DNA of 64,000 bases, taken from assembly GCA_018136815.1 (NCBI GenBank), contig CM030932.1, forward strand, positions 3,398,614 to 3,462,613, in the 5' to 3' direction. Made by a program: the position numbers and the translations under genes. Positions 20,432 through 31,325 of this stretch are shown here, one piece after another; within the stretch, counting starts at the first letter, position 1, and the number at the start of each line of letters is the position of its first letter. Source of the DNA: Isochrysis galbana (Eukaryota > Haptophyta > Isochrysidales > Isochrysidaceae). The notes below the pieces were generated by a model. The model saw only the letters and a list, made by a program, of their open reading frames with translations. It did not search any database and was not told where the DNA came from.

Positions 20432-22434
20432 ATGATGGGTGGGCGCATGCCCATGATGCCTGGCATGGGCCTTCAGCCGCAGATCGTCCTACTCCGTGAG
20501 GGTACCGACACCTCGCAGGGCAAACCGCAGCTCATATCCAACATAAACGCGTGCCAAGCGGTGGTCGACGTCGTGCGCACCACGCTAGGTTCGTCTGCAA
20601 CCACCTCTCAAGACTCTCGTGCCCACCCACCCCCCGCCCACATTGCCATCTCCGTGCAAGTCCGGGCGCGCTTGCCGGCCATGAAGGCTACGGCGCGCGA
20701 TCTGTACGATCTCCAGTGCCATGCTTCTGATGAACATCCTTCCTCTCGCCTGCTGCAGGCCCTCGCGGAATGGACAAGCTGATCCATGATGAGGACGGCA
20801 ATGTCACTATCTCAAATGATGGTGCTACGCTTATGAAGAAGCTGCAAGTTGTCCATCCGGCAGCTAACACTCTCGTGCAGATCTCTATGTCTCAAGATGC
20901 GGAGGTTGGTGATGGTACCACTTCTGTTGTACTCCTGGCTGGAGAATTCCTCCGTGAAGCCAAGCCGTTTATCGAGGAGGGCGTCCACCCACAAGTTATC
21001 ATCAAGGCTTTCAGAGAAGCCGTGCGTCTGGCGACTGAAAAGCTTGACGACCTGGCGGTGAAACTTGACCATAACACGCCGGAGCAGGTTCGTGAGAGGA
21101 TGCAACTGCCGCACGTGTCAACAGCATGTGTTTGTGTGATCAGCAACGCCCTGCTCCATCAAGCGCCCTGCCTCGCACGATAGTCTGACGCTCCACGCGT
21201 GCTTGTGCAGACGCGGGCCATGCTGGAGAAGGCTGCAGCTACATCGCTCAACTCGAAGCTGGTGTCTGGCCATAAGCATTTCTTCGCCAAGATGGTCGTG
21301 GATGCTGTGCTTTCCCTTGATCCTAAGCAAGGGCTTGAGATGCTGGGATCTAAGAAGGTGGTTGGAGGCTCTCTCCAAGATTCGATGCTCGTCGAGGGAG
21401 TCGCTTTCAAGAAGACATTTTCTTATGCAGGGTTTGAGCAAATGACCAAGTACTTCAAGGACCCGAAGATCGTGTTGCTTAACGTAGAGCTGGAGCTCAA
21501 GGCTGAGCGGGACAACGCCGAAGTGCGTGTGGCTGATGTGGCTGCATATCAGCAGGTGGTCGATGCTGAATGGGACATCATTTACGATAAGCTTGCCAAG
21601 ATTGTGGCCTCGGGTGCTAACATCGTGTTGTCCAAACTTGCCATCGGAGACTTGGCCACCCAGTATTTTGCGGATAGAGGCCTTTTCTGCGCCGGCCGTG
21701 TCGAAGATGGCGACCTTCGCAAGGTGGCGAAGGCAACGAAGGCCCAGATTCAGACCTCGTGCAATGATCTCAATGCTCCAGGCGTTCTGGGAACGTGCGG
21801 CACTTTTGAAGAGAGGCAGGTTGGCGGCGAGCGCTTCAATTTTTTTCAGGGTTGCAAGGGCGCCTCGACGTGCACGTTCATCCTCCGCGGTGGTGCCGAG
21901 CAGTTCATTGAGGAGGCCGAACGCTCTTTGCACGATGCCATCATGAACACGCGCCGTCTGCTCAAGAATCCATCCATCATTGCCGGCGGCGGTGCCATCG
22001 AGATGGAACTTTCGGCATATCTGCGGGAACAATCGCGCCAAATCTACGGCAAGCAACAGCTCCTGATAGGTGCCTTTGCTAAGGCCCTCGAAGTCATTCC
22101 TCGTCAAGTGGCCGCCAATTCTGGGATGGACCCGACTGATGTGCTCAACAAGCTTCGCATGAAACATGCCCACGGGGAGAAGTGGTACGGTGTTGACGTT
22201 GTCGAAAACGGTGTGTGCGACACGATGGAGGCGTTTGTGTGGGAAGCAACCGTCATGAAGCGCAATGCACTCGCTGCCGCCACCGAGGCGGCTTGCCTCA
22301 TCCTCTCAGTGGATGAGACGGTGCGCAACCCTGCTTCTGAGCAGCCTGACAAGGGCAACTTCCCCGGTAAGGGCATGGGAGGCAAGGGCCGCGGCGGTGG
22401 GCGCTTTGGACGAGGCCGTGGACGAGGACGGTAA
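20432..22434 (+). CDS. CCT7: T-complex protein 1 subunit eta (CCT-eta)
   Basis: Exons 20432-20588, 20759-21087 and 21211-22434 join through GT-AG introns to 569 aa, the normal length. Group II chaperonin marks: [20 protein letters not shown] and [17 protein letters not shown], then GPRGMDKL restored across intron 1, [37 protein letters not shown] (ATP-binding GDGTT), [11 protein letters not shown], and the eta-specific [14 protein letters not shown]...[14 protein letters not shown] region. A Gly/Arg tail (GRGRGRGR) ends the protein. CCT-eta is one of eight subunits of the cytosolic TRiC ring that folds actin and tubulin using ATP. Nothing is missing or odd in the reading frame. Confidence 0.97.
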
Positions 22435-22729
22435 GCGTGAAGTGTGGGCTTCCAGTTGCTCTCGCATCTCATTGGCCATTGAAGGCTAAATCGAGGAGAT
22501 CTCGAACGCTAGGCTCGTGGAGTCTGAATCTATGCCTGCTCCTTTAATCTACGCCTGTCTGTGACCGGAGACTGCCTGTGACCTGAGATTGTTTGAGGTG
22601 TGAGAACCTGAGATCCGATTTATGTTAATGACGCAGTATAATGAGCGTTGCGTCGGCGATACCACAGGACGTTGTAGGGTACTTGCCATTTATATCTATA
22701 GTAGTGATGAATTGTGAATGAAGACCCAT
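22435..22729. other. 3' flank of CCT7, no feature seen
   Basis: About 300 bp of unremarkable sequence with repeated TGTGACC(G/T)GAGA(C/T)TG segments (about 22560-22590). No open frame of note. Confidence 0.5.
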
Positions 22730-22985
22730 TGGGTCTGAGGGCAATGAGGAAGGGGCGAAGCTGGCGGCAGGCGCAGCGGAGGAGACGACTTCGGAGACGC
22801 TGACGGGCTTAGCCCGTCAGCAGAGGAAGGCGGGCTTGGGCGAGGACGGCGGCGAGAGGAGGTGGACGGTGGATTTCCGTCGTCGCGGTGGGGTCGGCAG
22901 CAGGGGAGGAGCGGAGCGGCGCGCGCTCCATGATCCTATCAGTTTAACCATAGTTTGAACCTATCGTTTAAACGATAGTTGTCCA
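22730..22985 (-). mobile_element. chimera of gag-leader repeat and LINE 5' end (copy G)
   Basis: On the minus strand a double palindrome (CTATCGTTTAAACGATAG, then CTATGGTTAAACTGATAG) is followed by ATGGAGCGCGC, the start of LINE ORF1 (MERAP). After about 20 codons the sequence becomes the gypsy gag-leader repeat, with GCTGACGGGC...GCCCGTCAGC. So a LINE 5' end and a piece of another element are fused. Other copies have one palindrome; here it is duplicated. Confidence 0.6.
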
Positions 22986-23305
22986 GCCCGGAGACATAAA
23001 TGAGAAAGCAAGAGAATGGGCACTGACAAGCCATCTTAGATGAGGCACAATTACTAGCCAAGGCAAGTGCACTGCTCTTGAGCGCATTATGGAGCGCAGT
23101 ATCATAGCGTAAAAGTAGGGGTTGGTCAGAGCCTCACATCGCTCAAACCAAATAAGCTCACTCAATGGTCGATGGCAATATCTTCAGGCTCCAAGTGGCT
23201 TGCGGGTGTTGCTCACTCAATTCCAAGGTTCAAGTGGCTTGCGGTTTTGCTTTAGGTCATACGTCGAGCCTTTTTTTTTGCTTATAGCAACAGACAGTGT
23301 GGCGG

Positions 23306-24542
23306 TCACGGCACGACTCTCGTGCCAGGAACATGGCTGTCAGGCGAATGTTCCCCGTCGATCCATCGCTGAATTTGATGCCACACTCCTCTCTTCTCGC
23401 GTATAGATGCTTTTCGTGGGGGCTCCATTTGCAGCTCGGCATGTAGAGCAGCTGCGAGCTCAGGCGAAGTAAGCATATTCCAGTGGTTCGAGTTGATGAC
23501 ACGTACCCTGATCGGCACACACGCACGGCGCAACGCGTCCTCGTACGCCGGGCCAGAGAGAATCGCCTGGATCGCATCCTCAACAATTGGCAAACCAAAT
23601 GCCTCTTGTTTGCACCGGATGAGGACGTGGCCTACCTTGAGAGACTCACTGGCACGCAAAAGAGGTGAGGGTAGAGATGCACCACCAGCAGATCCAAACA
23701 CCAGCTTCGCGAGGACCGCGGGCCAACCAGGAGCACCGCCTCCAAAAACGCCGGACAAGTACAGCACGCAGTCAAATATTTGTGTCAGGTCTTCCGGTAA
23801 GCCATGCCTCGCCAAAGCAAGAGTTGACGCACGGCGCGGAAGAAGTAGTGCTGCCGCAACGTGCGCACCGGAGGAATAGCCGCCGAAATAAACGCGTCCC
23901 GAGAGGACTCGTTGTGAATCGGCAAGGAGGCCGTAGCCCAAACCCTTCGCAGCGCGTGGCACCACGAGGTTGTGTTTCTCCTTGTGCACTAGTGCGAGAG
24001 CTGCTGCCACGTCATCCAACATCTGTGGGAATGTGGCACAGCCGGACGAAAGCACAAAGTAGAGAAGGAGGACCAGAGCGATCAAACTGATCGTCACCGC
24101 GAGGGCGGGCGGAATAAGTGCCAGGAAGAACCCCGAGACGGCAAACAACAACGTGGCCATGAGAGGAACGGGGCCGATGGGGGGAGGCGGAAGGGCTCCA
24201 CGATGCCGGATACACACGCAGACTGAGCCCGAGGCTGCTATCGCTCGTGGACCGGAAGCATTCCACCTGCGGTTATAAAGTGGGGTGGAGGAGTCTTCAG
24301 CCTGCCGGCACGACGTTCGGGCGGCTCTCCCACAGGGTCAGGGCTGGCGTCAGAGCTGTGCCAGCTCACCATGAGGTCATCCTGTACACGAGCTGCGAGT
24401 GGCCGATCCAAGCCGAACCGACGACCAGAATGACGAGAGGGAGCGGAGCCGACTGAGGCGATGAGGGCACGTACACGTCCATGCTCTGCTCGAACCGGTC
24501 GGGCTCGCCATAGTAGATGCGGCGTAGGAAGGTGGCCCCCAT
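23306..24542 (-). CDS. alpha/beta-hydrolase with N-terminal membrane segments
   Basis: Exon 1 (24542-24370, starting MGATFLRRIYYGEPDRFEQS) and exon 2 (24266-23306) join through a GT-AG intron of 103 nt to 377 aa. The order fits the esterase-type alpha/beta-hydrolases: a strand plus oxyanion-type loop LVILVVGSAWIGH, the nucleophile elbow GGYSSGAHVAAALL and a late histidine in INSNHWNML. Two hydrophobic stretches (LLFAVSGFFLALIPPALAV and TISLIALVLLLYFVL) lie between loop and elbow, so the protein is probably membrane-attached. The layout is reminiscent of isoprenylcysteine methylesterase-like proteins, but I cannot assign a substrate. The usual HGGxW is altered to VGSAW. No family marker sets the exact C-terminus. 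Confidence 0.75.
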
Positions 24543-24751
24543 CGCGGTCGATCGGGGATCGCGCGAGCACCCTGAGAGCCCGCCACCCTCAGATTTACTT
24601 TCACTTTTAGATTGGTGCTTTACTCTCGTTGTGAGTTGTAATCTTGTAGAGTAGAGCATCTTGTTTGCTAGCATCCCTAGACCTAGTCCCCAGCCACATA
24701 CTTTATACTTTACACCGGACGAGCCATGGACCAACCGCGCACACCTAGGGC

Positions 24752-24805
24752 GGTCAAACAGGGGCTTTTTAACTATTAGTAAGGGCTGGGCTGCATTTTT
24801 TGACC
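24752..24805 (+). repeat. GGTCAAACA fold-back mini-repeat, copy 3
   Basis: A 54-bp unit starts GGTCAAACAGGGGC and ends CATTTTTTGACC. The copy at 41031-41084 has the same length in reverse orientation and nearly the same sequence, plus the shared flank GTGGCGCGATGCC. Confidence 0.7.
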
Positions 24806-24944
24806 GTGGCGCGATGCCCAATACAAATCCTCCAGGGGCCAGGGGGGGCCACCTACCACCTACCACCACAAAAATCTTCGCCAAGAAATGGTGAATGGTG
24901 CGATTCTCCCCTCTCCCCCCCCTCTCCTCCCCTCCGTCACGCGC

Positions 24945-25330
24945 AACTAAGTTTATACTTGGTTCGCCCATTGGGGGGCACGAGCCCCCCCCCTCTCTCC
25001 ACTCCTCCCCTGCCGTAGGGGAGGAACCACCCATCCTCCTGGCTCCTGGCTCCCGGCATGCCTGATGGCTTGCCAGGAGGAGAGAGGAAACTGCCCTACT
25101 GACCCACTCTCTCACTGGCAGGCTTGCCTGCCTCGCGCTCCCTGGCCTGTCGTGGCCAGCCCATCGCTCCAACCCCCCCTCCCCCCTCCCCCCTAGCCCC
25201 TAGTCGACAGGCAGAGGCAGATAGGTGCAGATTGGGGGCCCCGGAGGCTCAGGAGCGCCAGCGAGGGAGAGGCAGGGGAGGTCAGGGCCCAGCCCCAGCC
25301 TCCTCTGCCCCCTGAGCTGGCCTCCAGGAG
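24945..25330 (+). repeat. dispersed repeat R2 copy 2, then R1 partial copy
   Basis: 24945-25130 matches 13535-13715 inverted (CGCCCATTGGGGGGCACGAG, GGCATGCCTGATGGCTTGCC, CTGACCCACTC). 25240-25330 matches the CCCAGCCTCC...TGCCCCCTGAGCTGGC part of R1. No gene is seen from 24543 to 26428. Confidence 0.65.
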
Positions 25331-25719
25331 CCTCTAGGGGTCGCCAGAGGGCAGCTGGAGGACTGCCGCCGGCGCGCCATCGCGCGTGCCGCAGGAGAGG
25401 GGAGAGAGAGCGCGGAGAAGGGGGTGGGCGGAGCTCGAGCTCCGCCCACCGAAAAATTGGTGAGTCCCGCACCTGTTTATAGGATAAGTCGGGACTGAGG
25501 ACGCCGCCAGCCCGGTAGGCGTAGGAGGAAGGGGGGAACGGATCACCGGGGGGGGGGGGCGGGCCACCGGACCATATCTAAAGAGGTGTCGTTCCGTCAA
25601 TAGTGGGACATCAGTCGAATTGAGCGATCAAATGTCCACAGTTGTATTGTAGTTGTTTAACATTAGATCTTGTTAAAATTATAAGAGAGAGACGCCGTCA
25701 AAGCTTCTTCGCCAATCAC

Positions 25720-26125
25720 ATCGGTGCACGCCGTGCATGGGCACGGCGCGATGTGCACCCCTGCGGCCCTGTTCTCTGGAGAGGGCGCGAGCGGTGGCGT
25801 CGCTCTCCCTCCTCATGGCCGCCCTGGTTACCGTGATGGTACCAGGGCGATAATCGGGGACGCCGTGCGTGCGCATGTTGCATGTTGACTGGTTGACTGG
25901 TTCCCTCCAATTACGTAAACATGTGTGATGAGTTGCAATCACCCATGTGCACGCCGTGCATGCGCACGGCGCGATGTGCATCGGTTCCCCCGCGGGGACG
26001 CCGTGCGTGCGCATGCCGACTTCTTTCTCTGCGGTGGGGCTGTTTGCTGTTCTGGCGATCGGGAATTTTTTTTTCCCGATAGCTATATCTATATCGGGGG
26101 CCCCTGATAGCTATCGGGGGGCGTT
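25720..26125. repeat. cluster of inverted CGCCGTGC modules and GATAGCTAT palindromes
   Basis: CACGCCGTGCATG.GCACGGCG followed by CGATGTGCA occurs at 25727 and 25950, and shorter GGGGACGCCGTGCGTGCGCA pieces at about 25857 and 25994. Each can form a hairpin. A second fold-back, CCCGATAGCTAT...ATAGCTATCGGGG, lies at about 26075-26117. No coding content. Confidence 0.55.
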
Positions 26126-26428
26126 GGCTCCTGGCTCCTGGGGGGTAACATATATTTCTCACAATCACAATATCATACGAGTAGCATCATAGCTGTTTGC
26201 AATTGCAAGCAATGCCCATGCAATGTGTGTGGCCCCTCTGCCCCTCTGGTTTCAGATTTCAAAAGCCCCGGCCAGCCCAGAGAGAGTCGGCCGGCCGGCG
26301 ACCGGCCGACCGGCCGGCCGGCCGCCGAGCTCTTCGCTGTTTTATTTCGGGCGGCCGAAGAAAACAGCGAAAAACATATGTTTTGGGCCTCCGAAAAAAA
26401 CCACTGTTCCTGTGTTTCACATGTACTA

Positions 26429-28083
26429 CAGTATGGGTGCACCATTAAGAAACCCCAGCATTAAGAAAGCTTAACATGAAATTGGCCGCCGACCCGGTAA
26501 GAAACTGGGGGTCGAGCCGCAGGCTCGACCCCTAGCTAAGAAACTCCGGCTAAGAAACCCCCCTTGCCGCGCGCAGCGCGGCCCGCACGGCCGCGCGGGC
26601 GTGTGGGCGCGGGCCGCGCCCGCGGGGCGCGAGGGCGCGGCCGCACCCCGCACGTGGGCGGGCGCGCGGCCGGCCCGCGCTTGCCCTCGCCATGCGACGA
26701 CGAGGACGAGCCCGCGCCCGTTAGCCGTGTTCAAGGCCGGCGCGCCGCCCGTGTATGAGTCAAATCCGGTCGTCCTTCGTCCTCCCCCTCCCCCCCGCTC
26801 CCCGCTGTAAGGCGGAAGGGGTGGGGATGGCCCGCGCACTCGACTTTTGTCTCCGCAAGAAATAAGAAACCCCCACCCCACCCCACCCCGTCGCGGCGTA
26901 GGCGGCGAATTGCGAACGCGCGGCGGCACGCTTGCAAAAGTGCCGCACGGCTATGATTCCTCCAGATGTGATCTCGCAGATGGTCCCCGAGCCGTTCAGC
27001 GCGTAGTGTCCTCGTGTTGCCCAAAAAAAGTCGTTTGTGACGATGAGGTCGCCGATGACCGGGCGGTCTGTGAAGACAAAGCCGTACCTAACTATGGCGA
27101 ACCTCACCAACTCAATAGATTGGCGCATGACACTCGTCGCCACGACTCCCACGTGCCTCATGTAGTGCTGGTAGGCGTCGTTCTGCATGGGGACCATCTG
27201 TTGCGACAAAGTTAGAGTGCTGTAGGCAGTGTGCATGGTCCCGGAGAGGAGGCACCCAACCACTGCCCGCAACACCTCCTCAGACAATGCCGTCGGCTTG
27301 TCCGTCAGCCAACCTGACGAATCCACCTTTCCCGGCAGCGACGGCCTTTTCACCGTACCCCCACTGTCAAAGCGAACCTTGCGCTTGCGGTCGCTGTTGG
27401 TGCACCTCAGTGCCAACGTCATGCCGTAGCCGCCCCATGTGCGCTGCTGCTCGCACGGGGCCAGAGTGCCCTCGTGATTACACCCCTTGCAGGCCACGTT
27501 CTCCCGCAGCCAATCCGCGAGCACTCGGGCGTGCACCACGAACGCCCGATCCACAACTGTCCCTTCTTCCTCTGGGGTAGGGGGCAGGGGGGGATCCAGA
27601 GGCACTTCCTCTGGCGGGCTGAGCTGCTGCGCCAACCGTAGCACACGGACGGTTTTCTTCCGTAGTGCTCCCGCGCCCCCTGGCGAGCCAAAGTCCTTAG
27701 GCAGGCTGGGGCGCCTCGGCCGCTTCTGCGCGGGAGAGAATGGTGACATCCTCTCCCAAACCCACTGCGTGACGCGGTGCAGGGCACCCAGAGCCCCTCC
27801 GTCTGCATGTGCCTCGCCCCCTGCGTCCTCCTGCTCTCCTGAGGTCAAAGGATGCCCCACATCGGGGGGGGGTGGAAAAGCACAGCCTTCCTCGTCCTCA
27901 TCGCCGCCCTCCCGGCCGCCTGCGGCATGGCCATGGCAAGTCCCGCAGGCTCCAGTGGCCCGAGAGGGCCCTGCGACCGCCTCCATCGCTCGCGGGAGCG
28001 ATGTCGCGATGTCCCTTCCCCCTCCCCCCCTACCAGGGGGGGGAATTTCTTCAGACTACCACCTTAATGGTGCACCCATACTG
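26429..28083. mobile_element. 1.66-kb DNA transposon, 21-bp TIRs, 5-bp TSD
   Basis: The left end CAGTATGGGTGCACCATTAA(G) is repeated inverted at the right end, perfect over 21 bp. Direct TACTA flanks lie at 26424-26428 and 28084-28088. It contains one long minus-strand ORF, a transposase-like N-terminus. At this length the catalytic part is missing, so the copy is non-autonomous. A 5-bp duplication does not settle the superfamily. If one A of each TIR is moved into the flank the TSD reading shifts, so 3 bp is also arguable. Confidence 0.8.
26760..27986 (-). pseudogene. truncated transposase ORF (Mutator-like domain type)
   Basis: A 408-codon ORF fills most of the 26429-28083 element. After a low-complexity N-terminus it has VNENVACKGC-type zinc ligands (ENVACKGCNHEGTLAPC), a strand-rich part (GMTLALRCTNSDRKRKVRF) and a helical region, EEVLRAVVGCLLSGTMHTAY to HVGVVATSVMRQSIELV. 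The order (zinc pair, small beta region, then the slow-varying helical segment) resembles the Mutator-like transposase domain found in unusual eukaryotic transposons. No DDE/D core follows; the last about 70 codons are low-complexity. The assignment is from memory of the family pattern. Confidence 0.5.
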
Positions 28084-28399
28084 TACTAGGGGTACAGCCC
28101 TGTGTGAGAGGCTCTGAGAGGTGGGCGCGCCGTCGCGGCGTGCTCATGTTCTTGGACTACGATTAAAAGCCCCTAGCAGCCTCGGGGCCCGACCCCTTCC
28201 CACAGAGAGGAGAGAGGAGGGGGGGGGGGGACGAGAGAGAAGAGAGAAGGGGAGGGCGCACGAGTGGGGCTCGTGTGTCGCAAAATAAAGTAAAAGTCTC
28301 TCTCTGTATAGTGTATGTGTGGCTCTGCGGAGGGCGCCGCGAGGAGGAGGGCGCCTACTCTCTCCCCCCACAGCGATCGTTACTAACTTCCCACTGCTG

Positions 28400-28725
28400 C
28401 GGAAGAAGCCGAGCGCGCGCGAGCGCTCTTCCCCTCCCTTCCCCCCCCCCCGCTCCGACCGCCCCCCCCCCCCCCCACCCACCCCCCACCACCCCGACCC
28501 CAACCCCCACCCCACCCCACCCACCCCTCACCCCCCACCCTCCACCCACTCCGCCCCCACCCCTTCTCTACCCCCCCACTCCCCACCCCTACCCCTGCCG
28601 CTCTGCTCTCGCCTCTCCGCCACCCTGCCAGCCTCTTCTCACTTGGTCTCTCTGCAGACCGCTCCACCCTCTCGCCGCCGCAATCCACTCGAGGGAGTGC
28701 GCCTCCACCGCTGGGCCCTCTGCCC
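28400..28725 (+). promoter_or_regulatory. C-rich pyrimidine tract in front of the RhoGAP gene
   Basis: CCCCCACC-type runs (28440-28570) and CTCTCGCC sequence precede the start codon. It is low complexity on the coding strand, as at other genes here. ORFs through it are artefacts. Confidence 0.45.
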
Positions 28726-29831
28726 ATGTGGACGCTCCAGCGTGTCAAGAGCGGCATCATGGCCGCCAAGGAAGGGGGAGCCGACATCCTCTCTGCAGCG
28801 ACGAGAGCCCGCTCGAGTCGTTCGTCCACTCCCGATCCGGGTGAGTCACTGCAGCACATGACAATGCGAAGCAACTCGGATGAGCAATCAAGGGCGAGCG
28901 GGCGGCGCAGCGGATTCGTGGGAAGCAGCAGGAGGAGTGGCCTGTTCTCGAGGAAGGCAAGAGGACCGACCGTTGCGTGGTTTGGCGCACAGCTGGCAGT
29001 TCAGCCCTCCGATATCGACCGTGGGCGAACAGTCCCAAAGATCTTGAGCGCCTTGCGCCGGGCCCTTGAAGAGCAGTGCGGCTTGGAGCAGGAAGGCATC
29101 TTCCGCGAGTCCGCGGACCGCCGACTGGTGTCCTTTGTCAGACAGCGTTTGGAGGCTGGCGAAGACCCCGATGCTGTGCTTGAGGGCTGCTCGAGTGAAG
29201 TGCTTGGGGCCCTGATCAAACTATGGTTTGCAGAACTTCCGGGCGGCGTGTGGGTTTGTGAGCATGATCAGGGCTCTGCGCAAAGAAAGGGTGGGAATCA
29301 ACGGAGCAAGGAGCTTGAAGCGCGTGTGATACACGCTGCGCGCAGTGGGACATCAATCATCGTTCGCTTGCAGCAAGCACAGCGTGAGGTGAGCATCTGT
29401 GCGTTGCATGTTGCCTCACCGAGGTTGTCGGCGTTTAGTTCTTGCGTGTTGAAGCCTGATCGCCCACCTTCAACCTCCGGTGATTGTAGGCCCTTCTATG
29501 GCTCATCGAGCTTCTAAGGGATGCTGCAGGGTGCGCGCAAGCTTCTAAAATGGGCGTAGACAATCTGGCGATCGTCTTTGCGCCCACATTGCTCCCTTGG
29601 GATAGCAAAGCAACGCCAACAGAGCAACTTCAGCGTGCAAAGGATGGCGTGGCGCTTGTGCAGGCTCTGCTTCGCGGGCAAGTCGTAATTGCGGGCACTG
29701 AGGCCGAGAAGTATGATACTCCGGTGGTTGAGGAAGAGAGCGTTTTAGATGCGGACGAAGAGAAGACTCTCGTCGTGAACAATTTGCCGACTCCGGACCC
29801 TAAGGAGGAGACTGCTTTTGTGGCGAAGTAG
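28726..29831 (+). CDS. RhoGAP-domain protein
   Basis: Exons 28726-29388 and 29490-29831 join by a GT-AG intron (QQAQRE / ALLWLIELLRDAAG) into 334 aa. The N-terminal 80 residues are basic and serine-rich. The GAP domain then runs WFGAQLAV, RTVPKILSALRRALEEQCGL, EEGIFRESADRRLV (arginine finger in GIFRES), VLGALIKLWFAELPGG and KMGVDNLAIVFAPTLLPW (conserved K/N region). Such domains speed GTP hydrolysis by Rho-family GTPases in cytoskeletal control. The usual LPEPL after the second helix is altered to LPGGV, and the next 50 residues are unlike the family. A second small intron is therefore possible. The tail is acidic. Confidence 0.85.
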
Positions 29832-31325
29832 TACCAAAGTCCCGCATGCATTTGTATTCCTTGCTGACACTCGCTCTCTCCATACAGCCCTATTCCTTGA
29901 ACATAGAGATTCAAGGCTGCTCCGGGAAGATCGGCGCACAGCAGCTTGTTCTTTGCAGATGCTCCAGAGCACTCGTTTGTTGCCGGATTACCCTTTTTCG
30001 CATCCTATCGCATGGCGCGCCACACACCCGAACGCCTCTCAGGCATGAAGGTATAGCACGCACGCCGAAGAGGGCCCCGTTCCCCTGGGGCACGCACCAA
30101 CGGCACATAGGCGCAATGTTGGTCATCACCGATTCTCCACTGTCCGTGGCCTACCATGTGGCGTTGCACGTCTATGTGTCGTGAGCCGCGTGGCTGCTTG
30201 TGAAAAGCAGCTCGCGAGGCTCGAATTATTGCGGCTGTTGTTGAGTATCATGGTCATTGTTTGTGGTATCTAAGGTTTTTATTGTGTGCTAGTTTCGCGA
30301 GTGCGAGTGCGGCGTTCGCAAGTCAACTAATAAGAGTCAACAACAACCTATCTTTTGAAGTAGAAAGTAGGGGTCCGTATGCCGTATGCGGCGGCCCTCG
30401 TGCGCCCTCCCCGTGCCTGTAGGTTGGCCGACTGTGGGGCCCTTTCGCGCTCGACGGCCATTGCTGCCTGTCACTGGAAACCCCACGCACTTAGCCCCTA
30501 GGTAGAGCACGAGGGGACGGGCCGCAAGGCGAGTGTGATGGTGTGATAAGGGATGCGGGCGCGGCTGCGAACTAGTTGAGCAGGGTCGCGAGCGCGGCGA
30601 GGATATTATGAAATTTATTTTTTTGCGATGCAACGAGAGGACGAGATCGGAGGACACCTACTAATTTAACGTACACCAAGGCACATGGGACATCGGGACT
30701 ATGAGTTCCTTCTACTACAAAACTCCAGACAGTATCATGGTGGGAGGTTGTCTCCCAGTAGGCCTCGAGCCTCTAGCCTCTCCTCGAGCCATTTCCCAGC
30801 TTCCACAGCCCCCCCAGAGGGCGAGGGACACACGGCGAAGGGATTGCGCCGGCGCGAGGAATTGGGCGCCCACGTAGTACTCCTACTTCAGGGTTACTAC
30901 CATGACAGGAACATCTGAATCTGAGAAGTCAGACAGATGCAAAAAGACCAAATTCTCCTAACGAGTATGTAGGAGTATGTAGTAGTGGTATGAAATATGG
31001 CGCGGCGCCCGATTGGTCGCCGACAGAGGGAGAGACCGAGGAATGGGGAGAGATACTTTAGAGTAGAGAGTAGAAAGAGAAAGGGAGGAGGAAGACGGGG
31101 CGCCGTCGCTGTCTCTCTCTCTCTCCCTCCCTCTCTCTCCCTCTCTCCCTCTCTCTCTCTCTCTCTCTGTCTCCCCCCCCCTCCCCCTCTCTCTCCGTCC
31201 CTCCCTCTCTCCCCCCTCCCTCTCTCCCTCGCTCCCCCCTCCCCCCTCCCCCTCCCCCCCTTCCTCTCTTCCCCCCCTCTCTCCCCCCCTGTGTGGGGAG
31301 CCTCGCCGCCTACCGAGAGTGCCTG
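29832..31325. other. intergenic: R5 copy 3 and a (CT)n tract
   Basis: 30495-30615 is the third R5 repeat (CCCCTAGGTAGAGCACGAGG ... CGCGGCGAGGATATTATGAA). 31105-31300 is a CT/C tract on the coding strand of the next gene. I see no coding region between 29832 and 31325. Confidence 0.6.

Noticed and set aside
20970-22173. Long minus-strand ORF opposite CCT7
   Set aside because: Shadow of the CCT7 coding strand; no independent domain.
24543-25173. Upstream extension of the hydrolase ORF to 25172
   Set aside because: The extension crosses repeat R2 and fold-back sequence; MGATFLRRIYYG fits as the start.
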